Of a stretch of DNA of 64,000 nt, positions 25,405 to 34,245 are shown piece by piece. The notes below the pieces were generated by a model. The model saw only the letters and a program-made list of their open reading frames with translations, had not been told where the DNA came from and made no database searches. The DNA is from Halolamina salifodinae (lineage in GTDB: Archaea; Halobacteriota; Halobacteria; Halobacteriales; Haloferacaceae): positions 124,001 through 188,000 of the forward strand of contig NZ_JAGGLC010000005.1 of assembly GCF_017874235.1 (NCBI RefSeq), given 5' to 3'. How positions within the stretch are numbered: the stretch's first letter is position 1; each line of letters begins with the position of its first letter. Position numbers and translations under genes: made by a program.

Positions 25405-26915
25405 TATGCGAGTAGTTCCGCGACGGTTGGTTGTAGCATCTGTCCGTACTCGAAGGCGAGCATGCCGAGGCCGACCGCCGCGAGCGCGGCGACGACGATG
25501 GTCATCTGCATCCCCGTCGAGAGCGCGCTCACGTCGACGTCACCAGAACGCTCCGCGTTCTGGTTGGCAGACGAGTGCCTCTGGCTCTCGTCGACGCCGC
25601 TCCCGTCGGGGTCACGGAAGAAGATCCGTTCGAGCACCCGCGCGAAGTACGCCAGCGTGAGCAGCGTGCTCGCGAGGATCACGACCACGAGCGGCCACGC
25701 CTCGGCCTCGACGGCGCCCAACACGATGTACCACTTGCCGACGAAGCCGACCGCGGGCGGGACACCCACCATCGCCAGCGCGAGCACGCCGAACACGCCC
25801 GCGCCGAGCGGGAGCCGCTGGATCAGCCCCTCGTAGTCGTCGACGGCCCGGGCGCCCGTGGCGGTCGCGATCAGGCCGGCGGTGAGGAACAGGCCGCCCT
25901 TCATCACTGCGTGGCCCACGAGCTGGACCGTCGCGCCGATCATCGCCGTCTCGTTGGCGACGGCGACGGCGCCGACGACGAGGCCGAACTGCGACACCGA
26001 GGAGTACGCCAGCGTGCGCTTGATCTCGGTCTGGGCGACCGCGAGCACGCTACCGAACACGATGCTCACGACGGCGCCCGCCGCGAGCAGCGACTGGGCC
26101 GCCGGGTTCGCCTGCAGGAACTCGACGGTGAACACGGTGTAGACGATCCGGATCAGCGCGTAGGCCGCGACCGTCGACACCAGCGCCGAGATGAACGCGC
26201 TCACGGAGTCGGGCGCGCCGGCGTAGGCGTCGGGCTGCCAGGCGTGCAGTGGGAAGACGGCGACCTTGACGAACAGGCCGACCACCAGCAGCGCGAACGA
26301 CGCCTGGACCAGCGGGTCGGTGTGGCCGACCTCGGCCAACTGCGCCGAGAGGTCGTTCATGTTCAGCGTCCCCGTCGCGATGTAGGCGTAGCCGATCCCG
26401 AGCAGGAACAGGCTGGCGCCGACAGTGCCCACGATCAGGTACTTGAGCGCGGCCAGCGCGGAGCGGCCGCCCTCGCCGCTGGCGACCAGCGCGTAGGCCG
26501 CCAGCCCCGTGATCTCGAGGAACACGTACATGTTGAAGATGTCGCCGGTGATGCTCATCCCCGTCAGGCCGCCGACCAGCAGCAGGTAGACGGCGTAGAA
26601 CGCGTTGGTCCGGGGGCCGGCGACCCGCGAGTACGCGAGCACCGCAAGCGAGATGACCGCGACCAGCAGCGCCATCGTCGCCGAGAGCCCGTCGACCACG
26701 AGTTCGATGCCATACGGCGCGGTGAAGCCGCCGACGACGTAGGTGACCGTCTCCTCGAACGCGCGGTCCGCGAGCACGGCGGCGGCGACGACCTGGACGG
26801 CCGTGGCGACGACCGCCACCGGCCAGCCAGTGTCCTGCCGGACGAGGCCGGCCAGCAGTGCGACCACCGAGAACAGCATCGGGAACGCCACGAGCATGGC
26901 GGGCAGGTCACTCAT
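25404..26915 (-). CDS. mrpD: Mrp Na+/H+ antiporter subunit D
   Basis: A 503-residue MrpD/MnhD homologue: YVFLEITGLAAYALVASGEG carries the conserved helix-5 Glu, AVFPLHAWQPDAYAGAPDS the helix-7 motif and LAYSSVSQFGLVVGA the helix-8 Lys-region equivalent. Of the three large subunits it is the one encoded directly after mrpC, as in bacterial mrpABCDEFG operons. It forms part of the proton path of a Na+(K+)/H+ antiporter. Its start overlaps the mrpC stop by 8 nt. Confidence 0.92.
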   Translation of the reverse strand: MSDLPAMLVAFPMLFSVVALLAGLVRQDTGWPVAVVATAVQVVAAAVLADRAFEETVTYVVGGFTAPYGIELVVDGLSATMALLVAVISLAVLAYSRVAGPRTNAFYAVYLLLVGGLTGMSITGDIFNMYVFLEITGLAAYALVASGEGGRSALAALKYLIVGTVGASLFLLGIGYAYIATGTLNMNDLSAQLAEVGHTDPLVQASFALLVVGLFVKVAVFPLHAWQPDAYAGAPDSVSAFISALVSTVAAYALIRIVYTVFTVEFLQANPAAQSLLAAGAVVSIVFGSVLAVAQTEIKRTLAYSSVSQFGLVVGAVAVANETAMIGATVQLVGHAVMKGGLFLTAGLIATATGARAVDDYEGLIQRLPLGAGVFGVLALAMVGVPPAVGFVGKWYIVLGAVEAEAWPLVVVILASTLLTLAYFARVLERIFFRDPDGSGVDESQRHSSANQNAERSGDVDVSALSTGMQMTIVVAALAAVGLGMLAFEYGQMLQPTVAELLA

Positions 26916-27264
26916 CGCGGACCACCTCCCGGATCTCGCCCTCGCGAAGCGTGCCGTACGCGTCGTTGATGCGGACGATCAGCCCCAGCGCCACCGCGGT
27001 GAGGCTGACCCCGACGACGATGGCGGTCAGGATCAGCACGTGTGGCAGCGGGCTGACGTACGGTTCGGGCGCGGAGACCAGCGGGGGGCTCGCGCCGTCG
27101 ACGAACGCCGACGCGATGAAAAAGAGGAAGATCCCCGTCTGGAACACGTTCATCCCGATCACCTTCTTGATCAGGTTGGCGTTGCCGATCAGCATGTACG
27201 TCCCGATCCCCGACAGCAGGAAGGCGACGAGGAAGTAGCTCCGGGACGCGAGCATGTCGATCAT
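26908..27264 (-). CDS. mrpC: Mrp Na+/H+ antiporter subunit C (NuoK-like)
   Basis: A 118-residue protein with three helices. YFLVAFLLSGIGTYMLIGNA and LIKKVIGMNVFQTGIFLFFI are the MnhC/NuoK hallmark, with the conserved basic residues after the first helix. The C-terminal helix reads VLILTAIVVGVSLTAVALGL. It overlaps mrpB upstream by 4 nt and mrpD downstream by 8 nt. Confidence 0.93.
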   Translation of the reverse strand: MIDMLASRSYFLVAFLLSGIGTYMLIGNANLIKKVIGMNVFQTGIFLFFIASAFVDGASPPLVSAPEPYVSPLPHVLILTAIVVGVSLTAVALGLIVRINDAYGTLREGEIREVVRDE

Positions 27265-27728
27265 TCGCGCTCACCCCCGACTCCCGCGGCGATGCTGAAA
27301 AACAGGCCGGTGACGATGCCGGCGACGATGACGCCGATGGCGAGTTCCACGAACTCGATCCCGTACTTCGTGGCGTGCGGGATGCCGAGGTCGTGGTAGA
27401 CCGAGTACTCGAGGAAGCCGGCGCCGAGCAGCACGCTCCCGAACCCGGTGAACAGGAACGCGAGCACGCCGATCCCGACCAGCGCGACCGGGAGTCGTGG
27501 CCCGATCCAGTCGCGGGTGGCGCCGATGCCGAAGGCGATGCCCAGCATCAGGACGACGGTGCCGACGATGACGCCGCCCTGGAAGCCGCCGCCGGAGGAG
27601 TCGGCGCCGTGGAACATCACGAACAGGCCGAACGTGAACACGAACGGCATCACCACGCGCACCGTGGCCATGATGATCGGGCTGCCGACGTACGACGAGA
27701 CGCCGACCGTCTCGGGCGCGTCGCTCAT
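27261..27728 (-). CDS. mrpB: Mrp Na+/H+ antiporter subunit B
   Basis: A 155-residue membrane protein with four helices. VRVVMPFVFTFGLFVMFHGA and SSGGGFQGGVIVGTVVLMLG are the MnhB signature (G-x-GGGFxGG), and the C-terminal helix FVELAIGVIVAGIVTGLFF fits. The short N-terminus MSDAPETVGVSSYVGSP is cytoplasmic. It overlaps both neighbours by 4 nt. Confidence 0.93.
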   Translation of the reverse strand: MSDAPETVGVSSYVGSPIIMATVRVVMPFVFTFGLFVMFHGADSSGGGFQGGVIVGTVVLMLGIAFGIGATRDWIGPRLPVALVGIGVLAFLFTGFGSVLLGAGFLEYSVYHDLGIPHATKYGIEFVELAIGVIVAGIVTGLFFSIAAGVGGERE

Positions 27729-28261
27729 CCGAACACCTCCCGGTTGAGCACGACGAGCAGTCCGACGCCCGCCGAGTAGACCACGACGGCCTCACCCATG
27801 GTGTCGAACCCACGGTACGCCGCGAGCACCGCGGTCACGACGTTCTCGACGTGGGTCTCCTCGTAGGCGCTGTCGAGGTAGTAGCTCGTTACGTCGTCGG
27901 TCGCGACCGGCGATCCGGCGTCGCCCACTGCGGGGAGGGCAAACACCGTCGACGACAGCGCGAGCACGAGTGCGAGCGCAACGGCGGCGGCCCGCAGGTC
28001 GATCTGTTCGAACGTCCGTTCGACGGTCGGTGAATCGGTTTTCACGATAGTGAGCAGGAACAGGACGGTCATCACGCCGGCACCCACGGCGGCCTCCGTG
28101 AGCCCCACGTCGGGGGCCCGGAGGAACACCCAGATGATGGCGATACTGAGGCTGTACGCGCCGAACGCGACCACGGCGCTGAGCACGCTGCGCAGCACGG
28201 CGGTCGCGGCGGCGGCGGCGACGACGAGCGCGAGCAGCGCGATCTGGAGCGCCGCCGTCAT
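27725..28261 (-). CDS. Mrp subunit with DUF4040 domain (MrpA C-terminal / MbhD-E-like)
   Basis: A 178-residue membrane protein. The first 85 residues match the DUF4040/MbhD domain (FGAYSLSIAIIWVFLRAPDV followed by GLTEAAVGAGVMTVLFLLT), which in bacteria is the C-terminal part of MrpA. The second part (YRGFDTMGEAVVVYSAGVGL) is the MbhE-like segment that usually joins DUF4040 to MnhB. It starts at 28261, overlapping the mrpG stop by 4 nt, and ends overlapping mrpB. Confidence 0.87.
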   Translation of the reverse strand: MTAALQIALLALVVAAAAATAVLRSVLSAVVAFGAYSLSIAIIWVFLRAPDVGLTEAAVGAGVMTVLFLLTIVKTDSPTVERTFEQIDLRAAAVALALVLALSSTVFALPAVGDAGSPVATDDVTSYYLDSAYEETHVENVVTAVLAAYRGFDTMGEAVVVYSAGVGLLVVLNREVFG

Positions 28262-28569
28262 TGCTCGTCCTCCGTGGTCCAGGGCTCGATGCCCCGTTCG
28301 CGGGCCGCCCGCGTGATGGCGTGGGCGGCGGTCGGGTTCGTCAGGAACATGAACAGGAGCAGGAGCACGACTTTCAGCGTGTTGTGGCCGAGTCCGTAGC
28401 TCGTGGCGACGGCCGCCAGCGCCAGCACGGCGCCCAGCGTCTCGCTCTTGGAGGTGCTGTGGGCCCGGGCGTAGATGTCGGGGAGCCGGAGCAGCCCGAC
28501 GGCGGCGACGATGGCGAAAAACACCGCGCCAAGCGAGAGCACCAGCACCGCGATCTCGCGGGGCGTCAT
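28258..28569 (-). CDS. mrpG: Mrp Na+/H+ antiporter subunit G
   Basis: A 103-residue three-helix protein. The motif AAVGLLRLPDIYARAHSTSK followed by SETLGA is the PhaG_MnhG signature, and KVVLLLLFMFLTNPTAAHAI is its third helix. The ATG at 28569 overlaps the mrpF stop by 4 nt. The C-terminal tail is hydrophilic. Confidence 0.94.
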   Translation of the reverse strand: MTPREIAVLVLSLGAVFFAIVAAVGLLRLPDIYARAHSTSKSETLGAVLALAAVATSYGLGHNTLKVVLLLLFMFLTNPTAAHAITRAARERGIEPWTTEDEQ

Positions 28570-28835
28570 AGCGCACCCCCGCGTTCGACCTGGAACTTCG
28601 AGATCGAGATGCTGAGCAGGAAGTTCAGCAGGGCGTACACCAGCGCGATGTCGAGCGCGCCGGGTTCGCCGATGGCGGCGGCGATCAGCGCGATCACGAT
28701 CACGACGTTCGAGCCGATGAAGTTGATCGCGATCACCCGGTCGGGCACTGTCGGCCCGACGACGGCGCGGTAGATCCCCACCAGCGACGTGAGGACGAAC
28801 ACGGTCGCGGCGCCCAGCAGGATGGTCTCGATCAT
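28566..28835 (-). CDS. mrpF: Mrp Na+/H+ antiporter subunit F
   Basis: An 89-residue three-helix protein. YRAVVGPTVPDRVIAINFIG is the MrpF signature (R-x-xxGPTxxDRVxAxN), with the conserved Asp in its first cytoplasmic loop. The tail FLLSISISKFQVERGGAL is also family-like. It overlaps mrpE and mrpG by 4 nt each. Confidence 0.94.
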   Translation of the reverse strand: MIETILLGAATVFVLTSLVGIYRAVVGPTVPDRVIAINFIGSNVVIVIALIAAAIGEPGALDIALVYALLNFLLSISISKFQVERGGAL

Positions 28836-29875
28836 TCTTCACCCTCCTCGGACTCGCGGCGTTCGATGGGGCTGGGGATCCGGGCGGCCGCGCGGCCGTA
28901 GAAGACGAACCGGACCGCGCGTTCGAGCGTTCCGGCGAACAGGTCCTCGCGAGCGCTCGCAGTCAGGCTGTGGACGACCAGATGGCTGCGCTCCACGTCG
29001 ACGGTGAGGGTCCCTGGCGTGAGCGTGATGCTGTTGGCCAGCGTCGTGACCGGGAGCGACGACCAGACGGCGGCGTCGAACTCCACGGTTTTGGGCTGGA
29101 TCGGCAGGGCCGGGTGGAGCACGATGTACGCGATCTGGAAGTTCGCCTTCGCGATCTCCCAGAGCAGGAACGGGACGTACAGCACGAAGCGGGCCAGTCG
29201 CTTGACGGTCCGGAGCGGGTCGACCGACGATGTCAGCGAGACGCGCCACAGCGAGACGGCGACGATGCCGGCGCTGATGGCGCCGGTCGCGAGTTCGAAC
29301 GCTTTGAGCGAGCCAGCGAGCACGAGGTAGAACAGGAACGAGGCGGCGAACAGCGTGAAAAACTGCGTGAGCGTCCCGCTGCGGACGAGTTGGGACTGCT
29401 GCTGTTCGGCCGACACCGGTGCCTCGTCGACATCGAGGCCCGCGCGGCGCACCTCCGCCTCCAGCGACGGGAGCAGCGGCGTCGACCCGATGGGGTCGTA
29501 GCGGGGGTCGAACATCGCACGGTCCAGCCCCTCCCGCTCGGCGTAGCGGACGAGCACGTCGGCGTAGTCGCCGGGCGTGGAGAGGTACACGTGGGTGGCG
29601 ATCAGCGCCGTCTCGACGGTCAGGTCGGCGTCGCCGGCGTCCTCCTCGGCCCACGAGGCGACGCGATCCAGCAGCGACTCGGCCGCGTCCGTGCGGCCGG
29701 ACCGGTCGACGTACGAGACGCGCTCGGGTAGGGGGTAGACGAAGTGGATCGACGCCGACGATCCGTCCTCGTCGGCGTGGTCGAGCGCGTGCTCGACCGC
29801 GTACGTAACCGTGTTCCGGAGGCTGGCCGACTCGGCCACGGGTACCAGCAGCCCCGACTCGGTCACGGCGACCAC
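28832..29875 (-). CDS. mrpE: MrpE with N-terminal universal-stress-protein-like domain
   Basis: A 347-residue fusion. Residues 1-145 resemble a UspA-type domain (ESGLLVPVAESASLRNTVTY, DVLVRYAEREGLDRAMFDP). Residues 170-345 are MnhE: two to three helices then VLYVPFLLWEIAKANFQIAY and TLANSITLTPGTLTVDV. The GTG at 29875 is used here. A frame starting at ATG 29919 (MPLDPIRSEDRPSVG) would join this protein if the G run near 29882-29885 had one more base, so the annotated N-terminus may be short. It is the first gene of the nine-gene Mrp operon. Confidence 0.88.
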   Translation of the reverse strand: MVAVTESGLLVPVAESASLRNTVTYAVEHALDHADEDGSSASIHFVYPLPERVSYVDRSGRTDAAESLLDRVASWAEEDAGDADLTVETALIATHVYLSTPGDYADVLVRYAEREGLDRAMFDPRYDPIGSTPLLPSLEAEVRRAGLDVDEAPVSAEQQQSQLVRSGTLTQFFTLFAASFLFYLVLAGSLKAFELATGAISAGIVAVSLWRVSLTSSVDPLRTVKRLARFVLYVPFLLWEIAKANFQIAYIVLHPALPIQPKTVEFDAAVWSSLPVTTLANSITLTPGTLTVDVERSHLVVHSLTASAREDLFAGTLERAVRFVFYGRAAARIPSPIERRESEEGEE

Positions 29876-29950
29876 CCCACCGACGGACGGTCCTCCGAAC
29901 GGATGGGATCGAGTGGCATCGGTAGTTCGCTTATTGGTTCGTCCACGCGG

Positions 29951-29956
29951 TTTAAA
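29951..29956 (-). promoter_or_regulatory. TATA-like box of the Mrp operon
   Basis: TTTAAA on the minus strand, placed so that initiation about 25 nt downstream (near 29926) would fall just before the ATG at 29919 and about 50 nt before the annotated GTG at 29875. This spacing favours the upstream ATG as the original mrpE start. Confidence 0.5.
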
Positions 29957-30128
29957 GGATTTCCCACTCGCCCCCGGCCCCGCATACGAGAAACGATAAC
30001 GGATCGAGCATCAAACCCGGCAGTCACACAGCAACCCGTTAACGAACGCTCTCCAGATTCACGATCCGTCAGTCTATCTCGGTTACAGTCGGATCTACGG
30101 AGGGGAACGTTTTTGTCACACCAGCGTT
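29957..30128. other. intergenic region between Mrp and tup operons
   Basis: This divergent spacer has no ORF of note. It holds the upstream part of the Mrp promoter region and, near 30108-30116, a T-rich stretch (CGTTTTTGTC) about 15-20 nt before the tupA ATG. No repeat or terminator is evident. Confidence 0.4.
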
Positions 30129-31064
30129 ATGCCGAGTACGATGCAACGCCGCAAGTTCCTACAGGGAGTCGGCCTCGCCGCCGTCGCGAGCACCGCTGGC
30201 TGTACCCAAATCACCGGATCGGAGTCAACCGAGGCCGCGGGCGTGAGCGGCGAGACGCTCACGCTCACGACGACGACGAGCACGTACGACACGGGACTGC
30301 TCGACGCGATTCACAGCGACTTCGAGGAGATGTACGGTGTCACCGTCGACGCCGTCGCCCAGGGGACCGGCGCCGCCCTGGAGTCGGCCCGGAACGGCGA
30401 CTCGGACGTGGTGATGGTCCACGCACGCGGCCTCGAGGACGAGTTCATGCGCAACGGCTACGGGATCAACCGTCGGGACCTGATGTTCAACGACTTCGTG
30501 ATCGTCGGGCCCACGAGCGACCCGGCCGGGATCGAGGGCTCGTCGTCGGCGACGGAGGCCCTCGCCACCATCGCCGAGACCCAGTCGGCGTTCGTCTCCC
30601 GCGGGGACAACTCGGGAACCCATACGAAGGAGAAGAACCTCTGGGAGGCCGCGGGCGTCGACCCCGGCGGCGACTGGTACCAGGAGATCGGCGCCGGGAT
30701 GGGCGAGGCGCTGAACAACGCGAACCAGCAGGGCGCCTACACGCTCTCGGACCGCGGGACGTACATCTCCCAGCGCTCCGAGATCGACCTCACCATTCTG
30801 GTGCAGGGCCCAATCGAGGGCGGCCCGGAGATTCTCGCGAACCCCTACGGGATCATGGCGGTCAACCCCGGGGTCCACGACAACGCCAACTACGACCTCG
30901 CGATGGCGTACATCGGCTGGATCACGAGCCCCGGCGCGCAGGACGCCATCTCGAACTACGAGATGAACGGGGAACAGCTGTTCTACCCCGAGGCCGTCTC
31001 GGAGGAGCCCAACTTCCAGCAGTACGTTCCGGAAGGTTGGAGTAGCGACTCCGACAGCGAGTAA
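30129..31064 (+). CDS. tupA: tungstate-binding lipoprotein of an ABC transporter
   Basis: A 311-residue exported protein. A twin-arginine signal ([17 protein letters not shown]) is followed by lipobox AGC at about residues 27-29, then a linker and a type-II periplasmic-binding fold. [40 protein letters not shown] and [18 protein letters not shown] are the oxyanion-binding motifs of TupA/PBP2 tungstate binders. Either ATG (30129 or 30141) gives a good signal peptide; the second starts directly at MQRRK. tupB follows after 2 bp. Confidence 0.92.
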   Translation: MPSTMQRRKFLQGVGLAAVASTAGCTQITGSESTEAAGVSGETLTLTTTTSTYDTGLLDAIHSDFEEMYGVTVDAVAQGTGAALESARNGDSDVVMVHARGLEDEFMRNGYGINRRDLMFNDFVIVGPTSDPAGIEGSSSATEALATIAETQSAFVSRGDNSGTHTKEKNLWEAAGVDPGGDWYQEIGAGMGEALNNANQQGAYTLSDRGTYISQRSEIDLTILVQGPIEGGPEILANPYGIMAVNPGVHDNANYDLAMAYIGWITSPGAQDAISNYEMNGEQLFYPEAVSEEPNFQQYVPEGWSSDSDSE

Positions 31065-31066
31065 GC

Positions 31067-31777
31067 GTGCCAATCGAGTCGGCTGTCCCGCTGCTGCTCG
31101 ACAACCCCTTCCAGCGGGGGTACGTCCCGAGCATCGTCTACGTCTCGCTGTACGTGAGCGTGATCGCGGTGACGCTGAGCACGCTGGTCAGCCTCCCCAT
31201 CGGCCTCGTGATGGGGTTCACCCAGTTCCCGGGCAAGCAGTTCGTGAAGTCGGTGATCAACACCGGGATGGGGTTTCCCAGCGTCGTCGTCGGCCTCATG
31301 GTGCTGTTCGCGGTGTCGAACCAGGGGCCGCTGGGGGCGCTTGATCTGATCTTCACCAAGCAGGCGATGATCATCTCGCAGTTCGTGCTCGCGACGCCGC
31401 CGATCACCGCCATCAGCCTCGCAGCCATCACGGGCGTCGACGAGAACGTCCGCGACGCCGCCCGCGCACTCGGCGGCACACGCCTCGACGTGGCGCTGGT
31501 CGTCATCAAGGAGGCCCGCTACGGCATCGCGACAGCGGTCCTCGCCGGCTTCGGCCGCGCGATCAGCGAGGTCGGGTCGGTGCTCATCGTCGGCGGGAAC
31601 ATCACCAGCGCCGACGGCATCTCGAAGACCCGGACGCTGACCACTGCGATCCAACTTGAGGCCCGACAGGGCCGCTACGAGACGGCGATGGTGCTCGGCG
31701 CCGTCCTCGTGACTATCGTGCTGCTGGTCAACGCCATCGTGGTCCGCCTCGGCGAGACGGGGGCGATGAACCGATGA
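31067..31777 (+). CDS. tupB: tungstate ABC transporter permease
   Basis: A 236-residue membrane protein starting with GTG. It has five to six helices and the ABC-permease EAA loop region ([20 protein letters not shown] then [20 protein letters not shown]) that contacts the ATPase. Length and pattern match TupB/WtpB-type single-domain permeases. It overlaps the ATPase gene by 4 nt. Confidence 0.9.
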   Translation: MPIESAVPLLLDNPFQRGYVPSIVYVSLYVSVIAVTLSTLVSLPIGLVMGFTQFPGKQFVKSVINTGMGFPSVVVGLMVLFAVSNQGPLGALDLIFTKQAMIISQFVLATPPITAISLAAITGVDENVRDAARALGGTRLDVALVVIKEARYGIATAVLAGFGRAISEVGSVLIVGGNITSADGISKTRTLTTAIQLEARQGRYETAMVLGAVLVTIVLLVNAIVVRLGETGAMNR

Positions 31778-32538
31778 TCCGGCTCTCGAACGTCTCGCAC
31801 AGCTACGGCGTGGAGCAGGTCGTCGACGACGTCTCCCTCGACGTGGAACCGGGCGAAGTCGTCGCCGTCATCGGCCCCTCCGGCGTCGGGAAGACCACCC
31901 TGCTCCGGACGATGGCGCTGTTCCTCGAACCCGACGCGGGGACGGTCGCACTCGACGGCGACGCGGTGTGGGACGCCGCCGAGGACGAACGGCTGGCGCT
32001 CCGCCGCCGAATCGGGATGGTGTTTCAGGAGGCCAGCCTGTTCGACGCCTCCGTTGCCCGGAACGTCGAGTACGGCCTGCGGGTCAGGCAGGACTGGCGC
32101 GAACGGATCCGGGAGCAGCTTCGGTCGCTCGCCGGTTCGACCAACCCCGCAGCGGCCGTCGAGGACGCGCTGGAGGTCGTCGGCCTCGCCGACAAACTCG
32201 ACCAGCAGGCCCGCTCGCTCTCGGGCGGCGAGGCCCAGCGCGTCTCGTTCGCGCGAGCGCTCGCGTACGAGCCGAGCTACCTCCTGCTCGACGAACCGAC
32301 CTCCGACCTCGACCCGCGGAACACCGGACTGATCGAGGAGGCGGTGTTCGAGGCTCGCGACCGCGGCATCGGCGTCGTGGTCGCCACCCACGACATGCAC
32401 CAAGCCGAGCGCGTCGCCGACCGCGTTGGCGTGCTGCTGGGCGACGGATTCACCGAGGTCGGCCCCACGGAGCGGATCTTCGATGACCCGAGCGACGAGC
32501 GCACCCGGAAGTTCATCTCCGGGGAACTGGTGTACTGA
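31774..32538 (+). CDS. tupC: tungstate ABC transporter ATP-binding protein
   Basis: A 254-residue ABC ATPase: Walker [10 protein letters not shown] (about residues 34-42), Q-loop FQEASLFD, signature [15 protein letters not shown], Walker [13 protein letters not shown] and switch His in ATHDMHQA. An insert of about 20 residues sits between the Q-loop and the signature. It is the last gene of tupABC; tungstate supports tungsten enzymes in some archaea. A hairpin repeat array follows its stop. Confidence 0.92.
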   Translation: MIRLSNVSHSYGVEQVVDDVSLDVEPGEVVAVIGPSGVGKTTLLRTMALFLEPDAGTVALDGDAVWDAAEDERLALRRRIGMVFQEASLFDASVARNVEYGLRVRQDWRERIREQLRSLAGSTNPAAAVEDALEVVGLADKLDQQARSLSGGEAQRVSFARALAYEPSYLLLDEPTSDLDPRNTGLIEEAVFEARDRGIGVVVATHDMHQAERVADRVGVLLGDGFTEVGPTERIFDDPSDERTRKFISGELVY

Positions 32539-32556
32539 GCCGGCGCCGACGCCCCC

Positions 32557-32692
32557 GACGCCGCGGGTGACCGTTCCCGTGGCGATCTCCGACGCCGCGG
32601 GTGGCCGTTCCCGCGGAGATCTCCGACGCCGCGGGTGGCCGTTCCCGCGGAGATCTCCGACGCCGCGGGTGGCCGTTCCCGTGGCGACGCAA
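32557..32692 (+). repeat. four tandem 34-bp units, each a hairpin
   Basis: The core GACGCCGCGGGT starts at 32557, 32591, 32625 and 32659, a period of exactly 34 bp. In the central two units the stem is CCGCGGG/CCCGCGG around an 8-nt loop (TGGCCGTT); the outer units have one changed base in the 3' arm that still pairs by wobble in RNA. The array lies between the tupC stop and the gatB promoter, so it may stabilise or terminate the tup transcript. It has no spacers, so it is not a CRISPR. Confidence 0.9.
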
Positions 32693-32736
32693 GCTTCCCG
32701 ACACGCTTAACCACGAACCACGGGAACCGGAAACCA

Positions 32737-34224
32737 ATGAGTCAGGCGCTCGCGGACCGGGAGCTCGCGGCCGTCATCGGGCTGGAGGTCCACGTTCAAC
32801 TGGAGACGGACACGAAGATCTTCTGTAACTGCTCGACCGACGCCGCCGACGACGAGGAGTCGAACAGCCGCACCTGCCCCGTCTGTCTGGGGCTGCCGGG
32901 CGCGCTGCCCGTGCTGAACGAGGCCGCCGTCGAGTCGGCGGTCAAGATCGGCAAGGCCCTCGACGCCGACATCCCCGAGGGGACCACGTTCCACCGGAAG
33001 AACTACTTCTATCCCGACCTCCCCAAGGGGTTCCAGCTAACCCAGTACGACGCGCCGATCTGTGCCGACGGCGAACTCGACGTTCGGGTGGAGGGCGAGC
33101 GCTACCAGATCGGCGTCCGCCGCGCCCACCTAGAGGAGGACCCCGGCAGCCTCCAGCACGAGGGCGGGAACATCGACACCGCCGACTACACGCTGGTGAA
33201 CTACAACCGCGCGGGCACGCCGCTGATGGAGATCGTCACCCGGCCGGACTTCCGCTCGCCCGCCGAGACCCGTGCGTTCCTCGCGAAACTGGAGGAGGTA
33301 CTGGAGTACCTCGGCGTGTTCGACGCCACCCGCGACGGCAGCCTGCGCGTCGACGCCAACATCTCGCTGGTGCCCGCCGAGGAGATCGGTGAGGACCGCG
33401 AGATCAGCGAGGACGCCCTCGGGAACGCCAACCGCACCGAGGTCAAGAACATCTCCAGCCACAAGGGCGCCGAGCAGGCGCTGGCCTACGAGGTCACCCG
33501 GCAGAAGAACGCGGTCAAGCGCGGCCGCGAGGTCGAACAGGAGACCCGCCACTGGGACGAGAGCCGCGGCGTCACCGTCTCGATGCGCTCGAAGGAGGAG
33601 GAGAAGGACTACCGCTACTTCCGCGAGGCGGACCTGCCGCCGCTGCAGGTCGCCGACTGGAAGGAGCAGATCCCGATCCCGGAACTCCCGGACGACCGCC
33701 GCGAGCGCTTCCGCGAGGAGTACGGCCTGAGCGAGGAGGCCGCCTCGAAACTCACCTCCCGGAAGTCCGTCGCCGACCTCTACGAGGAGATGGCCGAGGA
33801 GTTCGAACCGGATCTGGCGGCGACGTGGGTCGCCGACAACCTGCTGGGCGAACTCAACTACCGCGACATGCAGATCGTCGACATCACCGACCGCCTCGAC
33901 GAGATCGAGCACGTGATCCGGCTGGTCGCTGAGGACGAACTCACCGCGAAAAACGCCGAGGAGGTCGTCCTGCGCCGGATGCTCGACGAGGGCGAGCACC
34001 CCGAGGCGATCATCGAGGCGGAGGACCTCGGGAAAGCCAGCGGCGGCGAGGTCGAGCAGGCCGTCGAGGCGGCCATCGAGGAGAACCCCGACGCCGTCGC
34101 GGACTACGAGTCCGGCGACGAGGGCGCGCTGAACTTCCTCGTCGGGCAGGTGATGGGGAAGACCGGCGGCTCCGCGGATCCGGGGCAGGTGAATCAGCTA
34201 CTGCGGGAAGAACTGGACGACTGA
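32737..34224 (+). CDS. gatB: Asp-tRNA(Asn)/Glu-tRNA(Gln) amidotransferase subunit B
   Basis: A 495-residue protein. IGLEVHVQLETDTKIFCNC, the CPVCLGLPGALPVLN zinc/cradle motif and RKNYFYPDLPKGFQLTQYDA are diagnostic of GatB, followed by RVDANISL and a C-terminal GatB_Yqey domain (about residues 350-495). With GatA and GatC it makes Gln-tRNA or Asn-tRNA by transamidation; those genes are not in this window. The ATG at 32737 is preceded by GCTTAAC about 28 nt upstream. The Met 102 nt upstream lies in the repeat array and is not used. Confidence 0.96.
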   Translation: MSQALADRELAAVIGLEVHVQLETDTKIFCNCSTDAADDEESNSRTCPVCLGLPGALPVLNEAAVESAVKIGKALDADIPEGTTFHRKNYFYPDLPKGFQLTQYDAPICADGELDVRVEGERYQIGVRRAHLEEDPGSLQHEGGNIDTADYTLVNYNRAGTPLMEIVTRPDFRSPAETRAFLAKLEEVLEYLGVFDATRDGSLRVDANISLVPAEEIGEDREISEDALGNANRTEVKNISSHKGAEQALAYEVTRQKNAVKRGREVEQETRHWDESRGVTVSMRSKEEEKDYRYFREADLPPLQVADWKEQIPIPELPDDRRERFREEYGLSEEAASKLTSRKSVADLYEEMAEEFEPDLAATWVADNLLGELNYRDMQIVDITDRLDEIEHVIRLVAEDELTAKNAEEVVLRRMLDEGEHPEAIIEAEDLGKASGGEVEQAVEAAIEENPDAVADYESGDEGALNFLVGQVMGKTGGSADPGQVNQLLREELDD

Positions 34225-34225
34225 C

Positions 34226-34240
34226 CGCGGTTTTTTCGGC
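34226..34240 (+). terminator. T-run terminator after gatB
   Basis: CCGCGGTTTTTTCGG immediately follows the gatB stop. A G/C-rich stretch then six T residues is the usual haloarchaeal termination signal. The convergent MATE gene ends 6 bp further on. Confidence 0.55.
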
Positions 34241-34245
34241 TCTTC

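Noticed and set aside
32557-32692. Possible small CRISPR array
   Set aside because: The units are directly joined with no variable spacers, and each unit is itself a hairpin; this is a tandem repeat.
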